From NCBI GenBank assembly GCA_965363355.1, contig CBDTTM010000078.1:1-10883 (forward strand): DNA of 10,883 bases. The letters are read 5' to 3'. The first letter of the stretch is position 1. Every line of letters starts with the position of its first letter. Source of the DNA: CBDTTM01 sp965363355. Lineage in GTDB: Bacteria > Bacillota > Negativicutes > Selenomonadales > Selenomonadaceae. The notes beneath the pieces were generated by a model that worked only from the letters and a program-made list of their open reading frames with translations, was not told the origin of the DNA and made no database searches. Shown in pieces: positions 1 through 7,614 of this stretch. The translations under genes were made by a program, and so were the position numbers.

Positions 1-2031
1 CCCTACCGTCGCAATCACTTCACGGCCCTTTTTAAATACAGCTGTTTTACCTGGATGCATCGCATAATGCTCCCCTGCGGCAACTGTGTATTTTCCGATA
101 CTGAGATTTTCGAGCAAGTCTTCTACAATCCCTTTTGCATCATAAAAATCAACTTCCTCGTTTTGTTGATTCCAGCCGATAAGATCACGGCGACCAATAA
201 GTGCTCCCGCTAACTTCAAGGTTTCAATCGGAAGTTCAGTTACTGGTAATGCTTTAGGGCTGAATACCGGTGCCACTTCAAAAATCTGCAAATCATCATT
301 TTTGCGGGATAAATTACGTACAACATTTTCAAAGATGCTGCTAAGCAGTGTTGTCCGAACGAGGGGGTATTCATCTGTAAGCGGATTCATGATAGGAACC
401 GCTATTCTCAATTCGCTGTCTTCTGGAATATTGAGTTTATCAAAAAAAGATGGATGCGTGAAGCTGAACGAAACCGTTTCATTCATGCCCAAACCACTCA
501 ACGTAGTTTTAATCCGATCGATAAAGTTTTGCTTGTCACTTTGTCCACCCTGCATAACTGAACCAAATGGCGTAGTTGCTTTGATATTATCAAAGCCGTA
601 AATACGAGCAATTTCTTCCGAAATATCTTCCATATAAGTGACATCATAACGCCAAGATGGAACATCTACCAAAATCGTATTTTCTTTTGTTTCCGTTACG
701 CCAAACTCCAATTTAGTCAAGATATCCAGCATTGTTTCTTTTGAAATATCTGTACCCAAACGACGATTGACTTGCTCAATTGAAAAAGAAAATGCAACTG
801 GTTTCTTCGGAGCTGGATATACATCAACAATCCCCTCACAAACCGTACAAGCGCTCATTTCTTGCAAGAGCTGCGCTGCGCGGTCTAAAGTACGCTTTGT
901 TTTCGTTTCATCTACACCGCGTTCAAAACGCCCCGATGCTTCAGAATGAAGGCCGCATGCTCTAGCTGTTCTTCGAATGCTCGGACCATTGAAGCAAGCA
1001 GCTTCCAAAACAACCGTAGTCGTCTCGGTCGTGACTTCTGTTGCAAGGCCACCCATAACACCAGCCAAACCTGCCGCTTTGGATTCATCGGCAATAACGA
1101 GCATCGTCTCCGTTGCTTTTCGCGATGAATCGTCGAGCGTATGCACTTCTTCGCCAGCAAAAGCGCGGCGAGCCGTGAGCTTTTTGCCAGCAATTTGGTC
1201 ATAGTCATAAGCGTGCATAGGCAGTCCCAATTCCACCATAACAAAATTTGTCACATCGACGATATTGTTGATGGAACGAATTCCAGCTCCTTCGAGTCTT
1301 TGCTGCATCCATTCAGGAGAAGGACCGACTTTAACGTTTTTAAGCACCCGAGCAGAAAATCTCGAGCATAAATCTTCGGCTTCTATACCAATGCTTACAA
1401 GTTCTTCACTTTTTGCACCAGCATCCTCTTTGACTTTAATATCTGCCCATTTAGGCTTGTTGCCTGTAAGAACAGCTATTTCACGAACCAAGCCCCATAC
1501 ACTAAAGCAATCTCCACGATTTGCTGTAAGTTCAAATTCCAAAACAACATCATTGAGCCCTAAGATATCCTTTACTGGCTGACCGATTGTCGTTTCTTCC
1601 GGCAAAATGAAAATCCCTGTTTTTTGCGTTTCTGGGAGCTTTTCTAAATCCATTTTGAGTTCTTGTGCCGAACAAAGCATGCCATAAGACATCACACCAC
1701 GAAGTTTTCCTTTGGAAATCTTCATTCCATTTGGCAAATGTGCACCGATCATCGCTACCGGAACGATCTGGCCCTCTGCTACATTTTGTGCACCAGTCAC
1801 GATGATGATTGGTGCTGACGCTCCGACATTTATGGTACAAATCTGTAGATGATCGGAATCTTGATGCTTTTCCAGTTTTTCAATGCGTCCTGTAATAACT
1901 TTTTCGAGTCCAGCCCCTGGGTCCACGACATTTTCTACGGGAATACCTGCCATGGTGAGCTTGTCTGCCAACTGCTCAGGAGTCTCTGTAAAATCTATAT
2001 AATCTTTAAGCCATTTTATCGATACTTGCAT
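1..2031 (-). CDS. pheT: Phenylalanyl-tRNA synthetase beta subunit, 3'-truncated by window edge
   Basis: This subunit pairs with PheS to form the (alpha-beta)2 enzyme that charges tRNA-Phe. The minus frame is open from ATG at 2031 to the left edge, 677 codons without a stop. PheT is usually about 800 residues, so roughly 120 residues (the C-terminal anticodon-binding FDX-ACB region) lie outside the window. Visible in order: the N-terminal MQVSIKWLKDYI segment; a tRNA-binding OB fold (about 40-150, with HQDSDHLQIC at 56-65 and GMLCSAQEL at 117-125); NRGDC at 171-175; the B3/B4 editing region with INNIVDVTNFVM (about 254-265) and GRFERGVD (367-374); a B5 domain (about 405-475, ending PSWRYDV and EDISEEIARIYGF); and the start of the catalytic-like module. 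The RBS GGAAGGAG precedes ATG. The gap to pheS is 26 bases, so the two genes share an operon under the phenylalanine T-box. Confidence 0.97.
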   Translation of the reverse strand, partial: MQVSIKWLKDYIDFTETPEQLADKLTMAGIPVENVVDPGAGLEKVITGRIEKLEKHQDSDHLQICTINVGASAPIIIVTGAQNVAEGQIVPVAMIGAHLPNGMKISKGKLRGVMSYGMLCSAQELKMDLEKLPETQKTGIFILPEETTIGQPVKDILGLNDVVLEFELTANRGDCFSVWGLVREIAVLTGNKPKWADIKVKEDAGAKSEELVSIGIEAEDLCSRFSARVLKNVKVGPSPEWMQQRLEGAGIRSINNIVDVTNFVMVELGLPMHAYDYDQIAGKKLTARRAFAGEEVHTLDDSSRKATETMLVIADESKAAGLAGVMGGLATEVTTETTTVVLEAACFNGPSIRRTARACGLHSEASGRFERGVDETKTKRTLDRAAQLLQEMSACTVCEGIVDVYPAPKKPVAFSFSIEQVNRRLGTDISKETMLDILTKLEFGVTETKENTILVDVPSWRYDVTYMEDISEEIARIYGFDNIKATTPFGSVMQGGQSDKQNFIDRIKTTLSGLGMNETVSFSFTHPSFFDKLNIPEDSELRIAVPIMNPLTDEYPLVRTTLLSSIFENVVRNLSRKNDDLQIFEVAPVFSPKALPVTELPIETLKLAGALIGRRDLIGWNQQNEEVDFYDAKGIVEDLLENLSIGKYTVAAGEHYAMHPGKTAVFKKGREVIATVG

Positions 2032-2057
2032 AATTGGTCTCCTTCCAAAATCCTATA

Positions 2058-3083
2058 TTAGAACTGCTGTAAAAAGCGCATATCATTATCATAAAACAAT
2101 CGTAGATCTTCAACCCCATAAGAAAGCATCGCTATGCGTTCCACGCCTAGTCCGAAAGCAAAACCACTGACTTCTTTTGGATCATAACCGCTCATTTCCA
2201 ATACATGCGGATGAACCATACCTGCACCAAGAATTTCAAGCCAACCAGTTCCTTTACATACCCGGCAGCCTTTGCCATGGCACATCACACAAGAAATATC
2301 GACTTCAGCACTCGGCTCCGTAAAAGGGAAGAAACTTGGACGAAAACGCACGCCTACATCATCGCTAAAAATTTGATGCAAGAAGAGTTCAAGCGTCCCT
2401 TTTAAATCAGAAAAACGAATATTCTTATCGATGACTAGACCTTCGACCTGCGTGAACATCGGTGAATGCGTAGCATCGTAATCATCCCGGCGATAAACAC
2501 GACCAGGTGCGATAATGCGAATCGGGCTATTTGGTTCATGTGCGCTCATCGTTCTCGCCTGTACCGGAGAAGTTTGCGTTCTCATTAAAATATCTTCTGT
2601 TATATAAAAAGAGTCCTGCATATCACGAGCTGGGTGGTCTTTTGGCAAATTCAATGCTTCAAAATTGAAATAATCCTGCTCGATTTCTGGTCCTTCAGCT
2701 ACAGAAAAACCCATATGAAGGAAAATATCTTTAATACGATTCATCGTCAATGTCAAAGGATGCAAATGCCCAGCTTTTTGCTTGCGTCCTGGCAAGGTAA
2801 CGTCGATTTTTTCTGTCGACAAACGCTGCGCTAGTTCAGCTTCTTTTAGTTCAGCATCCTTCGTTTCCAGTAAAGATTCGATTTCCTGCCGCGTTTCATT
2901 GACCAACTGGCCTACTCTGGGTCTCTCTTCGGGACTAAGTTTTCCCATTCCACGTAAAAGACCTGTCAAAACACCTTTTTTGCCAAGATATTTAACCTTA
3001 GCATCACTTAATTCCGTAATTGATTTTGCTGCTTGAATCAACTCCACAGCTTCTTGTTTCAATTCTTTCAATTGCTGTTCCAT
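2058..3083 (-). CDS. pheS: Phenylalanyl-tRNA synthetase alpha subunit
   Basis: This is the catalytic subunit of phenylalanyl-tRNA synthetase: a class II enzyme that activates phenylalanine with ATP and transfers it to tRNA-Phe. It has 341 residues, the normal length. The N-terminal region (about 1-90) is a helical coiled coil that binds tRNA. Motif 2 is GRVYRRDDYDATHSP (194-208), followed by MFTQVEGLVID; FFPFTEPSAEVDI is at 251-263; motif 3 is FGLGVERIAML (310-320). A four-cysteine segment (C265, C268, C273, C276, in CHGKGCRVCKGTGW) resembles a small zinc knuckle, as found in Bacillus-type PheS. An AGGAGGT ribosome binding site about 6 bases before ATG fixes the start. It is the first gene of pheST, and expression is expected to follow the upstream T-box. 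Confidence 0.98.
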   Translation of the reverse strand: MEQQLKELKQEAVELIQAAKSITELSDAKVKYLGKKGVLTGLLRGMGKLSPEERPRVGQLVNETRQEIESLLETKDAELKEAELAQRLSTEKIDVTLPGRKQKAGHLHPLTLTMNRIKDIFLHMGFSVAEGPEIEQDYFNFEALNLPKDHPARDMQDSFYITEDILMRTQTSPVQARTMSAHEPNSPIRIIAPGRVYRRDDYDATHSPMFTQVEGLVIDKNIRFSDLKGTLELFLHQIFSDDVGVRFRPSFFPFTEPSAEVDISCVMCHGKGCRVCKGTGWLEILGAGMVHPHVLEMSGYDPKEVSGFAFGLGVERIAMLSYGVEDLRLFYDNDMRFLQQF

Positions 3084-3120
3084 ATGTACCTCCTAAAATA
3101 TTCGTAATAAACAAGAAAAT

Positions 3121-3157
3121 AAAAAGACTCCCGTCCCCCATGCAAGGGGCGAAAGTC
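3121..3157 (-). terminator. T-box terminator before pheS
   Basis: The hairpin arms GACTTTCGCCCC and GGGGACGGGAGTC pair with one bulged A and two G-U pairs around a short loop, and TTTTT follows. The terminator lies between the T-box sequence and the pheS ribosome binding site. Its 5' arm contains the CCCC that would pair with AGGG of the T-box in the antiterminator form. Confidence 0.9.
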
Positions 3158-3357
3158 ATATTTCGCGGTACCACCCTAATTGATACTCCAATGCGTTAAC
3201 GCCGCCGACGTTCCAGCTAAAATCTTCACTGAAAAAACTCCGAAGCGAACTTCAACTAAGGGCCTCGATATCGTTCTCAGTCTCGACAATATCTTCCTGT
3301 ATAAGGCATAGCTTAGCCTACTCTCTTCATCATCGCTTGCTATTATATAATACTATG
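3121..3357 (-). promoter_or_regulatory. T-box leader of pheST (tRNA-Phe sensing)
   Basis: This is an untranslated leader that binds uncharged tRNA and prevents premature termination. Read on the minus strand it contains AAGC pairing with GCTT at the base of Stem I, a GATGAAGAGAGTA element typical of T-box Stem I, an AGGAAGATA element, then the 14-base T-box AGGGTGGTACCGCG (3164-3177), directly followed by a terminator. The candidate specifier codon is TTC (3247-3249), which is followed by a purine and the basal Stem I strand and would match tRNA-Phe. The T-box itself is certain; the specifier position is inferred by analogy with the thrS leader. Confidence 0.93.
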
Positions 3358-3363
3358 AAAAAT

Positions 3364-3392
3364 AGTATATCATATATAGGTAGGAAAAACAA
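3364..3392 (-). promoter_or_regulatory. Predicted sigma-A promoter of the pheST leader
   Basis: The minus strand has -35 TTGTTT (3387-3392), a 17-base spacer and -10 TATACT (3364-3369), right after the stop of the methyltransferase gene. Transcription would begin near 3357, just before Stem I of the T-box. A TATAAT further down (about 3343-3348) lacks a good -35 but is an alternative. Confidence 0.55.
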
Positions 3393-3393
3393 T

Positions 3394-4209
3394 CTACCGC
3401 TGCACTATACTGCGCTGCCGTAATCCCTCGAACAGAACAACTGCCGCCGCTGTCGCCACATTAAGCGACTCAGATTGCCCCTCCATTGGAATAAAGATCC
3501 GCTGCGCCGCCCCGGATAAGATTTCTTCAGAAAGACCATTGCCTTCATTGCCAAAAGCCACCGCCGTAGGATTCGTGAAATCCACAGAAAAATACGGTTT
3601 CGCCGTAGCATCCAACGCCGCCGCCTGCAAAGAAATCCCTTTTTGCGATAAAAACGCCAAAAGGTCTGCAGTTGAAACATCGCTGATAACCGGCAAATGA
3701 AAAAGTGATCCCATAGCAGCACGTACCGTTTTTCCCGCATAAACATCTGCACTGTTTTTCGTCAAGATGATTGCACTGCAGCCGGAAGCATCCGCTGTAC
3801 GAATAATCGTTCCTACATTTCCAGGGTCTTGCAATTGATCAAGTACGATGATATGCGGCGTCTTTTCTATTTTTTCCAAATCCTTTAAATCGGCTGCCTT
3901 TTTATGAAGTATCAGCATCACGCCTTGAGGCTCCTTCGTATCACTGACTTTATCATATAGATCTTTAGGTACCTGACAGACGGGGCATCCCATCTGTTCA
4001 AGCCGTTCAATCAAATCCTGGCCCCGCTCTGCCCCCATCACATCTGTGGTACACAAGCAATAGGCTGCTGGCCAATCGGCATCAACGGCCGCTTCGACAA
4101 GACGAATTCCCTCCGCCAAAAAAAGACCTTCTTGATCGCGATATTTTTTTTGCTTCAAGCTTGCTGCCAATTTAATTTTTTTATTTGCAGCACTCACAAT
4201 AACTTCCAT
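3394..4209 (-). CDS. SpoU/TrmH-family RNA 2'-O-methyltransferase
   Basis: A SPOUT-class enzyme expected to transfer a methyl group from S-adenosylmethionine to a ribose 2'-OH in RNA, most likely 23S rRNA. It has 271 residues. The N-terminal substrate-binding part (about 1-100) contains FLAEGIRLVEAA (30-41). The catalytic knot domain holds motif 1 (DQLQDPGNVGTIIRTADASG, 124-143, with N131 and R137), motif 2 (GNEGNGLS, 220-227) and motif 3 (IPMEGQSESLNVATAAAVV, 240-258). GGAGG precedes ATG. The gene lies between the rplT terminator and pheS, the same place as Bacillus subtilis ysgA. That homologue has, to my recollection, been reported to modify the A-loop of 23S rRNA. The exact target here cannot be read from the sequence, so no symbol is given. 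Confidence 0.93.
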   Translation of the reverse strand: MEVIVSAANKKIKLAASLKQKKYRDQEGLFLAEGIRLVEAAVDADWPAAYCLCTTDVMGAERGQDLIERLEQMGCPVCQVPKDLYDKVSDTKEPQGVMLILHKKAADLKDLEKIEKTPHIIVLDQLQDPGNVGTIIRTADASGCSAIILTKNSADVYAGKTVRAAMGSLFHLPVISDVSTADLLAFLSQKGISLQAAALDATAKPYFSVDFTNPTAVAFGNEGNGLSEEILSGAAQRIFIPMEGQSESLNVATAAAVVLFEGLRQRSIVQR

Positions 4210-4232
4210 TTCTTAAACCTCCGGCATCGAAT

Positions 4233-4262
4233 TATTTATCATTCAATATAAAATACAAACAA
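4233..4262 (-). promoter_or_regulatory. Possible weak promoter of the methyltransferase gene
   Basis: The minus strand has TTGTTT (4257-4262), an 18-base spacer and TAAATA (4233-4238) upstream of the GGAGG site. A promoter is expected because a strong terminator separates the gene from rplT, but this match is weak and the region is AT-rich. Confidence 0.3.
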
Positions 4263-4307
4263 CATATATGCTATCTCTATTTTACATTGAATGCATCGTA
4301 AAAATAC

Positions 4308-4337
4308 ATAAAAAAAGAGGCTGTATAAACAGCCTCT
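4308..4337 (-). terminator. Rho-independent terminator of infC-rpmI-rplT
   Basis: On the minus strand AGAGGCTG and CAGCCTCT form a perfect 8-bp stem (4316-4337) around a six-base AT loop, followed by seven T residues. It starts 7 bases after the rplT stop codon and should end the operon. Confidence 0.93.
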
Positions 4338-4344
4338 CCACATT

Positions 4345-4701
4345 TTATTTCAATTGGTCTTTTGCTACTTCAACGAGCTGTGCGAAAGCTTTTGCATCAG
4401 TGATAGCGAGATCTGCCATCATTTTGCGGTTAACTTCAACCCCAGCTTTAGTCAAACCGCTGATTAAACGGCTGTAAGAAATACCATTGATACGTGCTGC
4501 CGCATTGATACGGGCAATCCATAATTTACGGAATTGGCCTTTTTTCGAACGACGGTCACGACGGGCATAGTAAAGACCCTTCATTACGGTTTCGTTAGCT
4601 TTTTTGAACTGCTTGCTCTTTGCGCCTCTGTAACCTTTGGCTAATTTTAAAATTTTATTATGACGTCTATGTGCAGTCACGCCTTTTTTAACTCTTGGCA
4701 T
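4345..4701 (-). CDS. rplT: 50S ribosomal protein L20
   Basis: L20 binds 23S rRNA early in 50S assembly and, in Bacillus and Escherichia coli, represses its own operon by binding the leader mRNA. The 118-residue product is full length and very basic. It has the canonical start MPRVKKGVTAHRRHNKILK, then YYARRDRRSKKGQFRKLW (about 44-61) and the C-terminal rRNA-binding domain with INGISYSRLISGL (about 72-84). AGGGGG lies upstream of ATG, and the gap to rpmI is 27 bases. It is the last gene of the operon, directly followed by a terminator. The attenuator in front of infC is the likely site of L20 control. Confidence 0.98.
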   Translation of the reverse strand: MPRVKKGVTAHRRHNKILKLAKGYRGAKSKQFKKANETVMKGLYYARRDRRSKKGQFRKLWIARINAAARINGISYSRLISGLTKAGVEVNRKMMADLAITDAKAFAQLVEVAKDQLK

Positions 4702-4728
4702 GTTTCGTTCCCCCTAATAATCTTATTT

Positions 4729-4926
4729 TTAAGCGTACGGAAGCATCTTGCATACGCGTTTGTAGTCTGCATGAGCTACGATAGCTGCTTTACGTAAATT
4801 ACGTTTACGTTTCGGAGATTTCTTTTCTAAGATATGGCTTTTAAAAGCCTTATTACGTTTGTATTCACCAGTACCAGTTGCTGTGAAACGTTTTGCTGCA
4901 GCTCTGCGAGTTTTAATTTTTGGCAT
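4729..4926 (-). CDS. rpmI: 50S ribosomal protein L35
   Basis: A small basic protein of the large ribosomal subunit. It has 65 residues, the normal length, with the family signature MPKIKTRRAAAKRF at the N terminus and KKSPKRKRNLRKAA in the middle (about 35-48). The start codon lies inside the end of infC. The two reading frames overlap by 14 bases and the rpmI ribosome binding site (AAAGGAGG) is within the infC coding sequence, so translation of the two is probably coupled. Confidence 0.98.
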   Translation of the reverse strand: MPKIKTRRAAAKRFTATGTGEYKRNKAFKSHILEKKSPKRKRNLRKAAIVAHADYKRVCKMLPYA

Positions 4927-5458
4927 TGCTATTTCCTCCTTTAGATTGCGCCTTTGGTGCTAAAATCATAATCATATTTTTACCTTCAAGCTTGGCATCG
5001 CGTTCAATGATTACTAAGTCTTTGAGCTCAACAGCTACTTTTTGCAGCACAGCTCTACCTAAATCTTGATGCGACAACTCTCTACCGCGGAACATAATGG
5101 TAACTTTTACCTTATTACCTTCCTCTAAAAAGCGGAGAGCATTTTTTAACTTGACGTTAAAATCGTGGTCTTCAATATTTGGACGAAGTTTGACTTCTTT
5201 GATTGTGACAACCTTCTGCTTTTTCTTCGCCTCTTTATCACGTTTTTGCTGTTCATAGCGATAGCGGCCAAAATCCATGATACGACAAACTGGCGGCTTT
5301 GCTTTTGGTGCAACTTCGACCAAATCCAGATGTTGTTCCTCTGCCTGACGCAAAGCTTCTTGTGTCGTCATAATGCCAAGCTGTTCTCCAGTGGCGCTAG
5401 TAACACGAACCTCTCTTACGCGAATCTCATCATTAATTCTTAACGTTTCTTTACTAAT
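4913..5458 (-). CDS. infC: Translation initiation factor IF-3, probable AUU start
   Basis: IF-3 binds the 30S subunit, keeps it apart from 50S and checks the start codon. With the chosen start the protein has 181 residues, the usual size. The N domain begins SKETLRINDEIRVREVRV and includes LVEVAPKAKPPVCRIMDFG; a lysine-rich linker (KRDKEAKKKQK) leads to the C domain with RPNIEDHDFNVKL and a VTIMFRGRE segment. The frame stays open to GTG at 5524, but that extension would encode the attenuator hairpin and its T-run and has no family homology. ATT at 5458 sits 10 bases after GGAGG (5469-5473) and begins ISKE, as in Bacillus IF-3. AUU starts are known for infC and allow autoregulation through IF-3 proofreading. 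The internal ATG at 5476 overlaps the ribosome binding site and is unlikely. Confidence 0.93.
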   Translation of the reverse strand: MSKETLRINDEIRVREVRVTSATGEQLGIMTTQEALRQAEEQHLDLVEVAPKAKPPVCRIMDFGRYRYEQQKRDKEAKKKQKVVTIKEVKLRPNIEDHDFNVKLKNALRFLEEGNKVKVTIMFRGRELSHQDLGRAVLQKVAVELKDLVIIERDAKLEGKNMIMILAPKAQSKGGNSNAKN

Positions 5459-5468
5459 AGTAAATCCA

Positions 5469-5473
5469 CCTCC
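5469..5473 (-). promoter_or_regulatory. infC ribosome binding site that selects the AUU start
   Basis: GGAGG, within GGGAGGTGG on the minus strand, lies 10 bases before ATT at 5458. No ATG, GTG or TTG in the infC frame is suitably placed after it, which supports a non-canonical start codon. Confidence 0.75.
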
Positions 5474-5501
5474 CATATTATAGTTAGCAATTATAAAAAA
5501 T

Positions 5502-5526
5502 AAAAAAGGGCGGCTCACAGCCACCC
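5502..5526 (-). terminator. Attenuator terminator upstream of infC
   Basis: GGGTGGCT and AGCCGCCC pair (8 bp with one U-G) around a GTG loop at 5508-5526, followed by TTTTTT. It lies between the promoter and the infC ribosome binding site, so it acts as an attenuator rather than the end of thrS alone. Confidence 0.9.
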
Positions 5527-5609
5527 TAAAATACCAAAATAAATGATATTGACCTAAGCTGACTTTGTCAGTAAGGTGAGAAGCGGTGGCCTCTGCTTAA
5601 CTAAACTAC
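5502..5609 (-). promoter_or_regulatory. infC operon leader with attenuator (L20-leader type)
   Basis: This is the untranslated RNA between the infC promoter and the attenuator terminator. On the minus strand GGCCACC (5585-5591) can pair with GGTGGCT (5519-5525), the 5' arm of the terminator, forming an antiterminator. Between them ACCT and AGGT enclose a second hairpin, CTGAC-AAA-GTCAG. Position and logic match the L20 leader of Firmicute infC-rpmI-rplT operons, in which L20 binding favours termination. Identity as that Rfam family is inferred from position and folding, not from a model search. Confidence 0.75.
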
Positions 5610-5615
5610 TCAAAT

Positions 5616-5644
5616 AGAATAACATGCCTAAAATCTTCTGTCAA
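5616..5644 (-). promoter_or_regulatory. Sigma-A promoter of infC-rpmI-rplT
   Basis: The minus strand carries -35 TTGACA (5639-5644), a 17-base spacer and -10 TATTCT (5616-5621). This is a near-consensus promoter a few bases after the thrS stop codon. Transcription should start near 5609. Confidence 0.85.
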
Positions 5645-5650
5645 GTTTTT

Positions 5651-7558
5651 TTATGCTTTTGTCGCAACTTTTTCTTGGATTTCTTTAATAAATGCATCTA
5701 CATCCATAATTGAGCTTTCTTGCTCGCCATGTTTACGTACCGCTACCTGGTTCGATTCCATTTCTTTGTCTCCCACAACCAAGATATACGGGATTTTTTT
5801 GACCTGGCTTTCACGCATCTTATAACCGATTTTTTCATTGCGGTCATCAACTTCGACACGCAGGCCAAGAGCAAACATCTTTTTCTTCAATTCAAAAGCA
5901 TAATCTGCATGTTTGTCTGTAATTGGAAGAATATTTACTTGAATCGGTGCGAGCCATGTAGGGAATGCACCCGCATAGTTTTCTATCAAAATACCGATGA
6001 AACGTTCGATACTGCCGTATACCACGCGATGGATCATTACTGGACGATGTTTTTGCCCATCTTCGCCAACGTATGTCAAGTCAAATTTTTCAGGGAGCAG
6101 CATATCGAGCTGAATTGTCCCGCACTGCCATGTACGACCAATGGAATCTTTCAAATGGAAATCGATTTTCGGACCATAAAAAGCACCATCGCCTTCATTG
6201 ACGATATATTTTAAACCACGATGTTCGAGCGCATTTCTCAGTGCAGTCGTTGCAGTTTCCCAAACTTCGTCTGACCCCATGGAGTTTTCTGGACGAGTGC
6301 TGAGTTCTGCATGGTATTCAAGACCAAACGTACGATACACACGATCAAATAAAGTAATTACTTTTTGGATTTCATCTTCGATTTGGGATGGAAGCATGAA
6401 GATATGGGCATCATCTTGCGTGAAATTACGTACGCGCATCAAACCATGCAATGCACCGGACAATTCATGACGATGTACCAACCCAAGCTCTGCCGTACGG
6501 ATTGGGAGCTCACGGTAGCTGTGCTGATGTGTGCGATAAACCAAGATTCCACCTGGGCAGTTCATCGGCTTGATTGCATAATCTTCGTCATCGATCTTAG
6601 TAAAATACATATTTTCTTTATAATGGTCCCAGTGTCCCGATTGTTCCCAAAGCTTACGATTTAAAATCATTGGTGTTTTTATTTCTTGATAACCAAACTC
6701 GCGATGAATTTCACGCCAGTAAGTAATCAACTCATTGCGGATGACCATGCCATTTGGATGAAAGAACGGGAATCCCGGACCTTCTTCTTGTAAGCTGAAT
6801 AAATCCAGCTCTTTCCCTAGCTTACGATGGTCACGCTTAGCTGCTTCTTCAAGCATTTTTAGGTATTCATCAAGATCCGCTTTTTTCTCAAAGGCAGTTC
6901 CATATACACGTTGCAGCATTTTATTCTTTTCGCTGCCACGCCAATAAGCTCCCGCAACACTTTGCAATTTGATTGCCTTCACTTTCCCAGTACTGATTGC
7001 ATGCGGACCAGCACAAAGATCGATGAATTCGCCTTGTTCATACGTTGAGATTATAGCATCTTCAGGAAGATCTGTAATAAGTTCTACTTTATATTTTTCG
7101 CCTTGTTTTTCAAACATATCTAAAGCGTCTTTGCGACTGAGTTCACGGCGAACAATCGACAAATTTTCTTTTACGATTTTTTCCATTTCTTTTTCTATCT
7201 TAGCTAAATCATCTGCAGTCAACTGATATTCCATATCAAAATCATAGTAAAAACCATTATCAATTGCTGGCCCAATAGCCAATTTAACGTTTTTGTCTTT
7301 GTACAAGCGTTTTACAGCCTGGGCTAAAATATGTGAAGCACTGTGGCGCAATGTCCATTTACCATCGGCATCTTCAAATGTAAGAAACTCAACTTTACAA
7401 TCTTTTGTAAGTTTCGTCATAAGATCCTTCGTCTCGCCGTCAATCTTTGCTGACAACACTTTCTTAGCTAAGCTATTGCTGACTTCTTTGACAAAATCCA
7501 ATACAGTGTCTGCTGAAGTTTCACGTACAGCACCATCTTTTAATGTTATTTTAATCAT
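5651..7558 (-). CDS. thrS: Threonyl-tRNA synthetase
   Basis: A class II synthetase that charges tRNA-Thr and hydrolyses mischarged Ser-tRNA-Thr. It has 635 residues, full length. An N-terminal TGS domain spans about 1-62. The editing domain has HSASH (72-76) and CAGPH (182-186), giving the metal-binding set H72, H76, C182 and H186. The catalytic core has NCPGG (333-337), motif 2 around RHELSGALHGLMRVRNFTQDD (363-383) and motif 3 around GSIERFIGILIENYAG (515-530). The active-site zinc ligands C334, H385 and H510 are all present. The anticodon-binding domain occupies about 535-635. An AGGAGG site lies 9 bases before ATG. The gene has its own promoter and a threonine T-box leader, and the infC promoter begins directly after its stop. 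Confidence 0.98.
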   Translation of the reverse strand: MIKITLKDGAVRETSADTVLDFVKEVSNSLAKKVLSAKIDGETKDLMTKLTKDCKVEFLTFEDADGKWTLRHSASHILAQAVKRLYKDKNVKLAIGPAIDNGFYYDFDMEYQLTADDLAKIEKEMEKIVKENLSIVRRELSRKDALDMFEKQGEKYKVELITDLPEDAIISTYEQGEFIDLCAGPHAISTGKVKAIKLQSVAGAYWRGSEKNKMLQRVYGTAFEKKADLDEYLKMLEEAAKRDHRKLGKELDLFSLQEEGPGFPFFHPNGMVIRNELITYWREIHREFGYQEIKTPMILNRKLWEQSGHWDHYKENMYFTKIDDEDYAIKPMNCPGGILVYRTHQHSYRELPIRTAELGLVHRHELSGALHGLMRVRNFTQDDAHIFMLPSQIEDEIQKVITLFDRVYRTFGLEYHAELSTRPENSMGSDEVWETATTALRNALEHRGLKYIVNEGDGAFYGPKIDFHLKDSIGRTWQCGTIQLDMLLPEKFDLTYVGEDGQKHRPVMIHRVVYGSIERFIGILIENYAGAFPTWLAPIQVNILPITDKHADYAFELKKKMFALGLRVEVDDRNEKIGYKMRESQVKKIPYILVVGDKEMESNQVAVRKHGEQESSIMDVDAFIKEIQEKVATKA

Positions 7559-7576
7559 TTCAAAAACCTCCTCAAA

Positions 7577-7614
7577 ATAAAAATAGCCTCCATCCCTAAT
7601 AGGGACGAGGCTAT
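7577..7614 (-). terminator. T-box terminator before thrS
   Basis: ATAGCCTC and GAGGCTAT, with an inner TCCCT and AGGGA stem, form a long hairpin (7583-7614), followed by a T-rich run. Its 5' arm includes TCCCT, which can pair instead with AGGG of the T-box in the antiterminator. Confidence 0.92.

Noticed and set aside
912..1840. Shorter minus-strand open frames inside pheT that might suggest a broken gene
   Set aside because: Reading the pheT frame by hand from 2031 to 1 gives 677 uninterrupted codons with PheT motifs throughout; the others are out-of-frame shadows.
2255..2290. Four-cysteine knuckle in PheS as a novel insertion
   Set aside because: The same CxxC-GxGC-xxC-xGTGW pattern is, to my knowledge, common in Bacillus-type PheS proteins.
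5459..5524. N-terminal extension of IF-3 from GTG at 5524
   Set aside because: It would translate the attenuator hairpin and its T-run and has no resemblance to IF-3; the ribosome binding site lies inside it.
5720..6214. 164-codon plus-strand open frame opposite thrS
   Set aside because: It is antisense to a fully conserved synthetase, has no recognisable domain and lacks a credible ribosome binding site.
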